Assembly (NCBI GenBank): GCA_022393335.1 | Contig: JAJEKB010021302.1 | Coordinates: 346,798 to 410,797, forward strand | DNA from: Macrotrachela quadricornifera | Lineage: Eukaryota > Rotifera > Eurotatoria > Philodinida > Philodinidae | Reading direction: 5' to 3' | DNA: 64,000 bases | Program-made: the position numbers and the translations under genes | Shown: in pieces, positions 46,685 to 58,384 of the stretch | How the letters are laid out: the number at the start of each line of letters is the position of its first letter | Numbering within the stretch: the stretch's first letter is position 1 | The notes under the pieces: generated by a model | What the model saw: the letters and a program-made list of their open reading frames with translations, nothing else | Told to the model about the DNA's origin: nothing | Database searches by the model: none

Positions 46685-48473
46685 ATGAAGAGACATATGA
46701 AGATTTTTTGGCGCTAAGATGCCCTATTTTTTGACCCTCGTTTTGTTCATATCTTCGTCAAATGTCAGTGTATCGAGCTGAAAATTTTACCACAAATAGA
46801 GGACCTAAATTGATGAGACACGTGTTCGAGGAAAAAATTTTCAAAAGGGGTCTTCTTGGATTTTTTCGAAAATTAATGGTTTTCCATAGGGTCTCATTGT
46901 GCCACCGGTTTTCCCCATCAAACTTCGTCCGATTGAGCTGAAATTTTTTTTGAGATCACCTACATCTGTATCTCAGAGGTAATTTTCAGCGTTTTCCAAA
47001 AACTCGCTTTCTTTTTTTTTTATAACAAAAATACGAAAACGCTCTCGAAAAAACCGAGAAGTCGATCTCGAAAATCCCATAAACTCGAACGAAATGGTCG
47101 AAAACGAAAACGGCCGATTTTACCTATGGAGGATATATCCAAGTATCTCTGGTAAAAATTTCAGCTCGATCGGACAAAGTTAAGGTAGGGTTGATGGTGG
47201 CACAATCAAACTCTGTCGATGAAAACCTAGTTTTGAGAAAACTAAAAAATAAGTTTGGAAACACTCTGATTTTTTTTTCAACATTTTTATAAACAACTTT
47301 TCATGTAGAATCCACTGAGCACATTAAAAAAATTTTTTGAAAAAATTTTTTTTTGGTCATGGCTTTTCGTGGACACCCGATAGCACTTGAATGGCAGGAC
47401 CAATCGAGATCATTTAAACGACAATCGAGATACCAACACATGGTCTCTCTACGGCACATATAAACAAAAAAAAATTTTCCAAAAAGTTCGATAAAAAAAA
47501 AGAGGGGGGGTACCCTTAACAAATGTCCAGCAGCTTTTTGTGAGGAATTCAAACGAGATGCATCTATTCGATTTGAACCTAAACTAATATCGAAGGATGT
47601 AGCGGTGTTAAACGTGAAAGTGACTAGCCGTGAATGACCGACCCGAGGGGGCCGATGAACGACTAATCATTAATTTAAAGAGTTTATTATAAGTGTAATA
47701 AGTGAGATTTGAGATGCGTTAATAGATTCTTAAATAACTCGATTCTTGAGGAGAAATAATTCTTTATTAGACATTTTATGTAACAGAGTATATCCAATAA
47801 AGGAGTTGGGGGATATTAACTTAGTGTTATTTGCTTATTGTAGCGTAAGCAAAAATACATATGTAGTCGTGTCGCCCTAAAATTTTAAGTGGTTGTCCTG
47901 AATTTTCTAGTTTGAAAAAAAAAATTTTTTTCATGGAATTATGGTTTGGACTGATCGCAACCTGGTCATGCTATTGAACTAGTTGAACAAACTGAAACAT
48001 CTGAACCGTATCTAATTCCATTTCCTTTTAAAAACAGTCGTATAGCGATAAAAATTGCGCTTAAAAAGACATGAATGTTTGTTTCTCCGTTTTGTTCAAA
48101 CAAGTCAGAGTTTAGGATTAGTAAATATAACGTCTCAAATCACTGAATATAGTCAGATATTTGTATTAGACATGATCGATCTGAATCGAAGACAAAGAAC
48201 TCGAATTTGAAATTTACTTGTCATTTAAATATGAATCTATATAGAGATATTTCTATAAAATGATCATCACTAGAATGAATGTTTGTTTCGTAGCTTTCAT
48301 GCAAGCAAAGAGATTGAGATATAATCAAAAAAAAGTCAGCAAATCCGTAGGATGAGCGCTATCTTGTCGAATGACTAATTATGATATTCTACATAATTTC
48401 TTTTATCACTGTTAATTAAATTTAAATAGAAAAAAATGCTTTATTCTTCTTTCATTATTTTATCTAACTATTT
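46685..48473. other. Gene-free region
   Basis: No gene. At 46.7-47.3 kb 'GAGCTGAAAATTT / GAGCTGAAATTT' and 'TCAGCTCGATCGGACAAAG' words occur, probably transposon debris. The last 600 bp are AT-rich. Confidence 0.35.
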
Positions 48474-48499
48474 ATGTAAGAGAAGTTAGCGCCAGATTC

Positions 48500-49264
48500 G
48501 CTTTTTTTCCAGAATTATTCGACCCATCGTTTGTGCCAATTCTGAATTCATGTGTGCCAGATACAACTCGATGAGCTCTATTGTATGGTATATATTGACT
48601 TACCAACAATATTATCAATAAGCAGATATACCTACAAAAGCCAAATTTCACCATGGAACAAAATCATGTAATATAAAATTTCTCAGAACTATTCGCCGCA
48701 ACACTTGTGCCAATTATGAAACTGATGTCATTCGATGCAGCTCGATGAGTTTTATCCAATGATATATATACAACATGAAAATCCATCAAAAAATGCGGCT
48801 CTCAGGTCCTCAAAACTTCAAAATCTAGGGTTTTCAGAGATATTTATCAAAACGATTCGCTTGACGGTGTGTGCCATTGCTAAAATATACTGTATTCGAC
48901 GCAGCTCAACGAGCTCTATCGATTGATGTAGGTTTCATCAATAAGAGAACAGAACTTATAGAGAAAACTTCTTTAGAGCCCACATATACGACATATGCAT
49001 AAGCGATTTTCGAAAAATAATATCATAAATATTTTAAGCATAAAACTGACATCATTCAACAGATCTCTATTCGAACTATCCATTTCTACATGAATTTTGC
49101 TTACTTGATCTAATATTCGAGCAGACGTAACTCTAAAACCTTTCCAAGAACTAGGAAAACAAGATCTTTAACCTGATGGTTCGTTCAACAGTGTGTGCCA
49201 ATGATAAAATATACCTCATTCGATAGATCTCGATGAGCTCTATCTGTTGGTATAGGATTGGTCA
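48500..49264. repeat. Tandem repeat of about 165 bp, five units, in each palindrome arm
   Basis: A core of the type GTGTGCCAAT...TCATTCGAT..A.CTCGATGAGCTCTAT recurs at about 48,533, 48,707, 48,871, (degenerate) 49,040 and 49,195, giving spacings of 174, 164 and 2 x 162. The mirrored array is 49,275-50,040. A weak single unit is seen near 59,180. Confidence 0.7.
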
Positions 49265-49274
49265 NNNNNNNNNN
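49265..49274. other. Assembly gap (10 N)
   Basis: Ten Ns, flanked by GTCA and TGAC. A run of exactly ten usually marks a scaffold join of unknown size. Confidence 0.95.
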
Positions 49275-50160
49275 TGACCAATCCTATACCAACAGATAGA
49301 GCTCATCGAGATCTATCGAATGAGGTATATTTTATCATTGGCACACACTGTTGAACGAACCATCAGGTTAAAGATCTTGTTTTCCTAGTTCTTGGAAAGG
49401 TTTTAGAGTTACGTCTGCTCGAATATTAGATCAAGTAAGCAAAATTCATGTAGAAATGGATAGTTCGAATAGAGATCTGTTGAATGATGTCAGTTTTATG
49501 CTTAAAATATTTATGATATTATTTTTCGAAAATCGCTTATGCATATGTCGTATATGTGGGCTCTAAAGAAGTTTTCTCTATAAGTTCTGTTCTCTTATTG
49601 ATGAAACCTACATCAATCGATAGAGCTCGTTGAGCTGCGTCGAATACAGTATATTTTAGCAATGGCACACACCGTCAAGCGAATCGTTTTGATAAATATC
49701 TCTGAAAACCCTAGATTTTGAAGTTTTGAGGACCTGAGAGCCGCATTTTTTGATGGATTTTCATGTTGTATATATATCATTGGATAAAACTCATCGAGCT
49801 GCATCGAATGACATCAGTTTCATAATTGGCACAAGTGTTGCGGCGAATAGTTCTGAGAAATTTTATATTACATGATTTTGTTCCATGGTGAAATTTGGCT
49901 TTTGTAGGTATATCTGCTTATTGATAATATTGTTGGTAAGTCAATATATACCATACAATAGAGCTCATCGAGTTGTATCTGGCACACATGAATTCAGAAT
50001 TGGCACAAACGATGGGTCGAATAATTCTGGAAAAAAAGCGAATCTGGCGCTAACTTCTCTTACATTAACTATTTTTATTTTTTTATCTAAACAGATAAGA
50101 AACGTAAATGTATAGAGTCTTGTATAATATTTATTTTATTCGTGTTGTTTAACATTAATA

Positions 50161-50993
50161 GTGCTTAAAAAAATCCTTGTTACGGATGCATCTGGTTTGA
50201 TTGGTGGTGTATTAATTAAACATCTATCAAAAAATGCCAATTATGATATTTATAGTATGGATAAACATAATGAATTATCGATACGTTTTCAACTTGAAAA
50301 TACATCAATATCTGAAGATCACAAACCAATATTACCATCGAAAGAAAAATTTTATATATATGATATCACAGATGAAAAACAACTTTCAAATATTATTCAT
50401 TTAGCAGCAGTTTTAGAAACAGAAATAGTTGAACAAATCAATGAAATTAATTGTGGTGGAACGAAAATTCTATTTGATATAGCAACAAAAAATACATGTG
50501 TCGAAATGGTTATTTATGGTAATTCAGTTATGACTGTTTTGATCATTTAAAAAATGAATCCTATTCAGCATTAGCAAAAAATATTAAACCAAAACATTCA
50601 TTAAAATTAATAACAGTCGATGATACTCCAATACTATCACATTTTAATACATCATTTGAAGCATACTGTATGAATAAAATATATGGTGAACACTTAGCTA
50701 AACAATATTCATTAGATAATACAAACAGCGTTAAATTTATTTGTGTAAGATTAGGTTGGATAAATATAACAGATGATGTTTTATCAGATATCTATGAATG
50801 GAATGATAGATCAATATGGTGTAATTATCGAGATTTATGTCTTTTTTTTGATGGATTACTAGAAAATCAATTAACATTAAACAAATTTCAAATTTATTTC
50901 GTTTCTTCACATAATGATTTTTGTTGGGTTGATATGAATCATTCTAATGAAGATTTGATTAATGTACCACAAGATGGTGCGAAATGGAATTAG
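50161..50993 (+). pseudogene. NAD-dependent epimerase / uronate-dehydrogenase-like gene, broken
   Basis: An extended-SDR (sugar-nucleotide epimerase type) sequence. The N terminus reads KKILVTDASGLIGGVL; the family motif is TGxxGxxG, so the first Gly is Asp. IIHLAAVLE follows, then a frameshift near 50,525-50,540 (first frame stops at 50,550; the next reads FDHLKNESYSALAKN). The catalytic YxxxK survives as YCMNK, with CVRLGW after it, and the end reads VPQDGAKWN, close to the end of uronate dehydrogenases. There is no ATG at the front (the first codon is GTG); a TTAATAG acceptor just before it suggests a lost 5' exon, perhaps removed when the palindrome formed at 50,065. Probably an acquired bacterial gene, now decayed (inference). 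Confidence 0.7.
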
Positions 50994-51897
50994 GACAGCA
51001 GTAAAATGTGAAACGTATTTGTTTTTTCGTTTTTTAACCCCTTTCGAGACAATGTGAGCTACCGATGGCTCACAGTTTTTCGTTTTGCTTAAAAATAAAA
51101 AGTACACAATTGAAATAATTAGAGCGACAGAATTCTATTTGAAAACAACCCTGTTACAGAAAATCATTTGCATTCAATTTGCAGATTTTATCTATTGCTT
51201 GGAGATTGTTTCCTTAGATAAGGAAGAACTCCGGATTGTCATAGTCTAGTTCAAAACTCACATCTTCACCCTCCTCCGCTGAATTTTTCTCCATTTCTAA
51301 CCTGCACTGAGTTGTAAGATAGCTCCTGAGCGGATACTTCGTCTGAAAGTCACAGATCACCTGTCCGATGGAGCATATTTCGAGAAAAAACGTAATAGCT
51401 CAAAAAAGAAAATGAGTTGAAGGAAGTCGATGCGCAACTTATTGCGGCTCGATGTAGTGAATTTAGTATTGGTCGAATAAAGTGACTATGTGGCTTGAAA
51501 AATGACTTGATGTATTTGCCATGAGATTCAGCGATTTTTTTCACTGGTTCATCCGGATAATGTCCCTCGAGCGTTGAAACAAGGCTTGAATACTCAGTGA
51601 CGAGGTTTACAGAACCAGATTACTGTGTGGATCAAGGAAAAATACTCTAGAAAGCAATCAGAAACCTTTAAAAAGATTTTCTCGACAGCTTTTCGAAAAC
51701 TAACTGTTTACAAGAAAAGTGATTTTTCACAGTTTCTTCAAGTTTTTCGCATGAGAAATACACTTCTTTTCAATAAACTATACACATTCGGTTTTAGCAC
51801 ATTAGACTGCATCAAACCATGTGCAAAAAATCCTCAGAAAATGAAATGTTGGTAGAAATGTGCTTCAGATTGTTGACTTGCGCATATTTTGAACCTA
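50994..51897. other. Spacer between two SDR-type genes, no gene seen
   Basis: No gene is recognised. Positions 51,230-51,850 have short open frames on both strands without identifiable content; possible transposon debris. Confidence 0.35.
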
Positions 51898-52653
51898 TCA
51901 CACTATTTGTCCACCATCTACAACCACGGAATGTCCGAGAACGAACGATGCTGCATCGGAGCACAGCCACATGACAGTCTCGGCAATTTCTTCAGGTCTC
52001 CCCATCCTTCCAATCGGCTCCTGAGCAATCACCGCTTGGCGACCTTCGTCAGTACCTCCGGAGAAGCGGTGCATCATCGCTGTGTCAATTATTCCTGGGC
52101 AGACCGCATTGATGCGGATGTTTAATTGCGCATAATCAAGCGCAGCCGCCTTCGTCAGTCCAATCACACCGTGCTTTGCTGCGACATAGGCGGCCCCGCC
52201 CTTGAAGCCTCTCAATCCAGCGCCTGAGGAAGTATTTACAATCGCACCGCCACCTTGCTTGAGCATCAGTGGGATCTCGTACTTCATACATAGGAACACA
52301 CTGCTGAGATTAATGTTGATAATTCGATTCCACTCCTCCTCTGTCACATCGGCTGCCGGTTTGGTCGCATATTCGATGCCGGCGTTGTTGAAGGCCATAT
52401 CGAGGCGTCCGAAAGATTCGATGGTCTTGTCCAGTGCCCTTCGTATATCTTCAGTCTGCGTTACATCGCATCGAACAGCGAGTGCTCGACCACCGGATTC
52501 CTCGATCATGCGGGCTGTTTGTAGGTTGTCTTGTTCCGAGATATCAGCCACAACTACACTCGCACCTTCGCGAGCAAACGCTAGTGCAGTAGCGCGGCCG
52601 ATACCGCTGGCTGCACCCGTCACAAAGGCCACTTTACCCGTATACTTTAACAT
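51898..52653 (-). CDS. Bacterial-type SDR oxidoreductase (classical short-chain dehydrogenase)
   Basis: 251 residues from the ATG at 52653 (MLKYTGKVAFVTG), the usual length of classical SDRs; these are NAD(P)-dependent cytosolic oxidoreductases. Motifs: cofactor-binding TGAASGIG, the DIS/'CDVT' positions, NNAGIEY, the catalytic Ser in NTSSGAGLRG, YVAAK (Tyr and Lys), and PGIIDTAM. All tetrad residues are present. The closest type is the glucose 1-dehydrogenase / 3-oxoacyl-ACP-reductase-like group; the substrate is unknown. The frame is open upstream to 52767, adding 38 residues of AT-richer sequence of doubtful status. GC content is markedly higher than in all neighbours and there is no intron, suggesting fairly recent acquisition from bacteria (inference). 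Confidence 0.88.
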   Translation of the reverse strand: MLKYTGKVAFVTGAASGIGRATALAFAREGASVVVADISEQDNLQTARMIEESGGRALAVRCDVTQTEDIRRALDKTIESFGRLDMAFNNAGIEYATKPAADVTEEEWNRIININLSSVFLCMKYEIPLMLKQGGGAIVNTSSGAGLRGFKGGAAYVAAKHGVIGLTKAAALDYAQLNIRINAVCPGIIDTAMMHRFSGGTDEGRQAVIAQEPIGRMGRPEEIAETVMWLCSDAASFVLGHSVVVDGGQIV

Positions 52654-53550
52654 ACTTGATATGTTGTAAACAGATTGAATGCGAAGCCGTGTATCGAGAT
52701 TTGTGTCTGAAATCGAATCTAAAATGGATCGAGAACATAACTGTTCTTCATGACAGCAGTGAAACATAGTAAATTTAAGCGTTTCTAATAGGATTTTCAG
52801 TCAGAGTATACGTGTATACTTTGTTTTTCGCAGAGTACACATATGTAAAACTCAAATATGTTTTGAAAAAACAGAGTATAAAAGAAAAGATATTTGCAAA
52901 AAACAGAGGATACGTATGCTTTACTTTGCAGGTGTGTACTTTACCTTAGAAAAACGCTGGTAGAGTTAAGCGCCTTGTTTATAGTAAGCTGCAAATAAAA
53001 GAAACTTATCTATTGGTCGAAAAAAAGAGAATGCAACAGAAAAATCAACTCTTGCAAAAAGAAGCAAGAAGAACAGCTGTTTCGTCCATTTTTCCTCAAA
53101 GCATGCAGAACGAGTAAAAAATGAAGCGATTTCGATAAAATCTAAATTTGAGACATAGTTTTTATTGTAAATGGGTGTAAAAAAGTGAATTTTTTGCTAA
53201 ACGAAACAAACTCAGTTTTTCACGTTGACTCCGAATATGTCATTTCTATTTCTACTCAAAAATTTGAACTTTGCCGTTCTTTGACCTAGGGGCCAACTTT
53301 TTTTTGGAAAAATTTGCACATCTCAAAACTTCTAAAATTATGCACTGAATCCAAAAAACTGGCAGATATTTTGACGAAAAAATTTTCTCTTCGTCGACCC
53401 GACACTTTTGACCTCTGACCTAGTCGATTTTTCGAAGCATTTTCTTGAGGGTGAGGTGGATGTGGGTGAGACTAACAGAGATAAAAGAAGAAACACGCAC
53501 CCACACTCACACCCCAAACAATACTAGGTCACGAAAAGAAAAGAAAGACA
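52654..53550. other. Gene-free region
   Basis: Holds the upstream part of the SDR gene. Positions 52,800-52,960 have short repeats of GAGTATAC / GTATACTTTG type. Nothing else recognised. Confidence 0.35.
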
Positions 53551-54370
53551 ATGCGCAGCATCGATCAAGTTATTATTAACAAGATACGAGAGAATCGCAG
53601 TAAATCTGCCAAAGCAATACGAAAGAAAATTATTGGTGAGTTAGACGCTTCGATTTTTCAAGGAATAATTCAATATCTTCTTAATGAAGCTGGTTACCGA
53701 GAACGGGTTGTGCGAAAAAAATCTTTAGTGAAAGATGTCTATCGATTAAAATGACTAGGATATTCGTACACGTACTTATCAAAACCACAGAAGTTTTGGA
53801 GTAATGTTATATTAATAGATAAGACAAAGTTTAGTTTATTTCCATCTAGTAAAAGAAGAATCGTCTGACGCAATCGAGGTGAAAAATTCTCGCCTAAGTG
53901 TTTAGTGCCGCAAGTGCAACAAGATGGTGGAAATTGAAAAGTATGGGCTAATATGAGTAGAAAGAGAGTAGGGGGCTTAGTCTTCATCGAAGAAACAGTG
54001 ACAGCCGGTGTTTAAAGGCATTTTATGAAAACATCTATTTCGATCTGTAAAACGACCAGGCGTGTCAGACACGTTTACTTTACAAATGAATAATGACCGG
54101 AAGCATAAAGCTGACGTCGTTACAGACTGACTTAATTATTATGGTATTGAGTGTCTATCATAGCCTCCTAGCTCTTCCGATCTGAATCCTACAGAACACC
54201 TATGGATTCATATCGAGAAAGAGCTAAAATAAGAACCAGAAAAAAATCTCAAGGAACAGAAACTGAAACTGAAAATTGAACAAGTTTGGAATTCATTGGG
54301 TCTGACATTGCAATGAAACTCGTTGATTCAGCAGGAAATCGGTTACAAGAGTGTATCAAGTAGAAAGAAC
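53551..54370 (+). pseudogene. Decayed Tc1-like transposase
   Basis: 53551-53754 reads MRSIDQVIINKIRENRSKSAKAI..., a HTH segment. Further frames show FWSNVIFID-type text (LIDKTKFSLF, the first catalytic Asp with the usual following Glu changed to Lys), then RRIV.RNRGEKFSPKCL, VWANMSRK, MNNDRKHKADVV (second Asp), PPSSSDLNPTEHLW (third acidic residue) and LVDSAGNRLQECI. At least four stops or frameshifts separate them. Order and spacing fit Tc1 transposases. A candidate right end near 54,467 (GGATTGGCACTCAAGTAG) has no left partner that I can find. Confidence 0.75.
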
Positions 54371-56175
54371 GACCAAAACAATATTGATGCTATGGCTTAC
54401 TTGAATCTACCTTTTGACATCTTTGAATAATGTAACATTTTTTGTTTGCTATTTTCAATAAAGGATTGGCACTCAAGTAGAATCTTGACTATGACTAATC
54501 GAAAAAAAAGTGTTAAATATATTAATCTTGTTACTATATCCGGCTGAGCTCATATTTTGAAAAGAATCCATTTGCCGATGCTGTGATAAAGGTGATTCAA
54601 GATATTGCCTTATACTTTGAGTAACTAATTTCACGGATCAATAGAATTAAATGATTTAATAGTGCATGCTATTAGTTGTTATTTTCTACACCTAATGACC
54701 TCACAATTAAACCTTCAAAACAATGAAAAATGAAAAATTAAATTGTGATTAAGATCGCACGGATAATTTTTGCCACAACCGCATAATATTTTGGGAAGAG
54801 TATGTTCTAAAATTTACTCAAAAGTTTTTGCGGAACTCTCTTAATGTTAGCTAGCGTCTGTATGGATTTCGCTTAACTATTGAGCAAGTCCAGAACAAAA
54901 TCTCTTAACAAAAAGCAAGGGTGAGCGAAGCGATATTTTCTCCTCAAAATATTTCGATTTTTTGGTAGAACTAAGTCGACCGAGATTCCTAATAATATTG
55001 CAAAGTTTTATTTCTTCAAACTACTCATTCTTTGAGAAGTTACTTCGCGAAAAATATATTGTTTTTTCACGGACAAATCTTTGCGTTGTATAATACCTAC
55101 TTCTTTGTGACGATTTTGGTAGAAGAGATGTATACGTTGATGATACTATGCCTTTATTTATTTATTTCTCTCAAGAATCCTATCGTTCTAATACAAAACT
55201 CACGCTTATATACTCGTCCTTCAAATAGAACGAAAGGAAAGATAATGTCAAAGTACACCAAAAAGCACTAAACAAGAACATAAAGAGAATAATTCATCGA
55301 ATAAGAAGAATCAAAAGGACAAAAAGCATGCGTATAGCGCATGTCAGCAAGAGCGTTACATTCTTACTTGTCGTTTTACTGCGTCTCTGTATACTGTATT
55401 TATCGTGCTGGGAATAAAGCGAGAAAATATTATAGCTAATGTTTATTCAACTGAAACTGCTCATTATCATACTATTGTTGCTAGCCGAGATCATTAAGTG
55501 CAAAAACAGTGCACGTGTGTATATCACACTTATCGTATGGATGACGACGATAGAGTGCGATTTATAAAGAATTTGATTTTTTTTTCTCATAACTTGATTG
55601 ATGGATTTCATAAAGATTATTATATTAATATTAACACATTCGAGGTTATTCAGGTTTTGTATTGGAAGTGACTGAGATATTCGTTTCCACGAAGGATAAA
55701 CTTTTAATAAATACAGTTACTGACCTTTTCTTTCTGTTCTACCAATTTTGACTGTGCTTTTTTTTGTACAATTAGATAGTGAATCAAACTTCGTGTCCAG
55801 CTGTGAGGGTGAGGGTGAAGGTGAGATCAAGCTAACTATGATGCGTTTCGAACATAGCTAAAGGGATCATCATCAGATAGTTTCGATCTCTCATATGTTT
55901 AAGGTATATGTGGAATTTGTCGCTTCGTTATTCATACTTTCATGATGCTTGTGTGAGTTAATCGCAATGTGAGGAATAACCCTAGTACTACCGGCCTTTC
56001 TTAAGCACCATACTGAGTATATATGTTTATATAGAGTGATTTTTTTACTAATGAACTAGTCTCCTGATTAATTATACTTTTTTCATGTTCCATCTGATAA
56101 AAAAAAATATTATAATGAATGCTATTTATTTAGAACAAGTAATACAACAAGTAATGCGTCAGGTATTCTGGCTTC
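54371..56175. other. Gene-free region
   Basis: No gene. AT-rich, with a possible Tc1-like terminus near 54,467 and a (GGTGAG)n-like patch near 55,806. Confidence 0.35.
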
Positions 56176-56803
56176 ACTTACGAGGGAACCTATCCAACTG
56201 CCGGAACGCTTTTGAGTCGGGACTTAGTGCATCTTCTAGACCTTAGTGAGTTATGTTTATGGTAAAAAGAGTTCGTAACCATGGCTTGTTTCTGGCGAGA
56301 TATCGAGATTTTAGTGAATTTCCTATATAGGACTCTACTTTTTCAGCACAACCTTATTCTTGGAGTTTTGACTTGAAACTTTGCCCATATATAGACCTTA
56401 GCTAGACTAGCTTGCAAAAAAATTTGAGAAGTTTTCGACGAAGTCTCTTCGAAACGAAGATTTCAAAAAATGCATGCTGTATACACTATTTATAGAAAAA
56501 AGCCTATATCTTGGCATTGTCATATCTCGAAGAGACTTCGTCGAAAACTTCTCAAATTTTTTTGTAAGCTAGTCTAGCTGAAGTCTATATGTGGGCAAAG
56601 TTTCATGTCAAAAATTTGAGAATAAGATTGTACTGGAAAAGTAAAGTTCTGTAGAGGAAATTCATTTAAACTTCGATATCTCGTTAGAAACAAAACATGC
56701 GCACGAACTCTTTTCGCTATAAACATAACTCACCAAGGTCTATACGATACACTAAGTCCTGACTCAAAAGCGTTCCGACAGTTGGATAAGTTCTCTTGTG
56801 AGT
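56176..56803. mobile_element. Foldback MITE, about 628 bp
   Basis: Arms of about 290 bp are inverted copies around 56,490. The ends are ACTTACGAGGGAACCTATCC and, reverse-complemented, ACTCACAAGAGAACTTATCC. The innermost part includes GAAGTTTTCGACGAAGTCTC in both arms. No coding capacity. Confidence 0.8.
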
Positions 56804-57480
56804 CCTACGATCTATCACTAGTGACATTTATTGCGTATATAATTACACCTATTGACAAAGTCTTTCCCCTTCTTTATTGTTATACTATCATCGATCCCAT
56901 CAAATTTTACTGCCCATGTAAATATTTCTTGCCTCAAAATGCGTCAGAAACGCGTTTCATTTGCGTGTGAAACGTTAAAAGCGAACGCATCTGAATGTGT
57001 CCCCAGTGAAACAAACGAGAAATTTAGGCACAATTTATTTTAGAAACGCATCTGAACGCGTTCATAGTTTGACTAGCGTTCAAACGCGTCCCCAGTGAAA
57101 CATTCGAAGTGTCTGAACGCGTTTCATGAAAATTTTGAAAAATATATTCGAATTCATCTCAGATTCGAGCTAAGTCATCATCATCAACATTTTTCGATGG
57201 TCTTAACCAACTCGGCAAATGAATTGAATTTTATCTTAAGCGATGACGATCAGATTCTTCACAGATGAACGAGTGATCGGAAGTCGTTTATATACACTAC
57301 TGAGCTATACTAGCTTGAAATCTTTTCTTATTTACAATAAAATATATTTGAATGTGAATTTCATCAATTAAATACTTTATTTCTATAAGATGCACTTTTT
57401 ACGAAGTTAAGATATTTAACATATAATACGATTTTTCATTTATCTTTTTAAATAATTTTATTGTTTTTTTAATAAAATAA
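56804..57480. other. Gene-free region with CGCGTTTCA-type repeats
   Basis: Positions 56,940-57,130 contain repeated words such as CGCGTCCCCAGTGAAAC, GTGTCCCCAGTGAAAC, CTGAACGCGTT and GAAACGCG, in both orientations; probably a degraded element. The rest is AT-rich. Confidence 0.45.
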
Positions 57481-57489
57481 TATCTTTTA

Positions 57490-57965
57490 TTGTTGTCTAC
57501 TACATGTAATTAATATTAGAATTATTTTTTCATTTTATCGATGACATGATAAATAATTTTATCGAAGGATTTTAAAAGTTTTTTATTGATATTGATTCAA
57601 ATTTAATGTTTAAATCTTGAATTAATTCTCAGAAATCAAAAGTTTTGATTAAATTCAATAGTAAATTACATGGAGCAATTAAAGTTTTAGCAATAGATAA
57701 AACAATTCGAATTTGTCTCGATTTGAAACATATTGAATTAGCTACTACAATCTCATCACTGGTATGTTTTTTCTCATCGATTAAATTTTCATCTCTTTCA
57801 ACGTAATTTTTATGATATTGAATTGAATGTGCTAGTTTCAAATGTTTTAAAAAAATTGCTAAATATACCATTTCGATTGCATACCTTACACCGTCTATTC
57901 GTTCGATTTTTATCAATAATAGAAAATTCAAAACACTTTGTCCGTTTCCTATTATTCATTGTGAT
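57490..57965 (-). pseudogene. BED zinc-finger transposase N-terminal fragment
   Basis: On the minus strand one frame reads KCFEFSIIDKNRTNRRCKVC, then a +/-1 shift leads into MVYLAIFLKHLKLAHSIQYH. Together these give C-x2-C and H-x4-H, the BED finger. Downstream, SKTLIAP-like text, a stop, then ELIQDLNIKFESISIKNFL resemble the segment after the finger in hAT transposases. No catalytic domain follows. Probably an old hAT fragment unrelated in detail to the 15-19 kb copy. Confidence 0.55.
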
Positions 57966-58384
57966 AGTTGTACAAAACAGTCAATAAATATGCGTACTCT
58001 TTTAAAGAGTAATGTTAAATAAAACAAATAGCTGATTTTGTTAGTCGGATCATACCAAAATGAGCGAATATGTTTATTATTTACTACAAGCTAATGATTA
58101 GTTCGACGACTTGGGTTTACAAAGATCTTCATTTATCCGTTGCTATCCGTTTTAGTCATGCAAAGAATTCATTATTTCGAGAAATGCCAATAAATATTAG
58201 AACTTATTCATATTAATCGAAGTCTATACTTACTTTTTTATAGATATTAGTATTATACAAATATAATGTGAATGATGAACCTAAACACTAGTTAATCCGC
58301 TATATATACAGTTATAACCCAATATAAATCTTCAAAATATACCGGTGTTCAAGATTCGTACTTAAGTCTAAATATATTTACGAG
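57966..58384. other. Gene-free AT-rich spacer
   Basis: No gene or repeat recognised. Confidence 0.3.

Larger units (their letters stand above)
48474..50065. repeat. Exact 791-bp inverted repeat around an assembly gap
   Basis: Arms 48474-49264 and 49275-50065 are reverse complements with their axis at 49269.5, exactly the middle of the ten Ns at 49265-49274. Every stretch compared is identical, including two open frames whose mirrored coordinates sum to the same value. Outside the arms, similarity stops at once. An assembly artefact is the simplest reading, but a recent natural palindrome cannot be excluded. Confidence 0.9.

Noticed and set aside
48735..49804. Identical 63-codon frames and a frame with a signal-peptide-like start
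   Set aside because: They arise from the mirrored 165-bp tandem repeats; identity is due to the palindrome, not to conserved genes.
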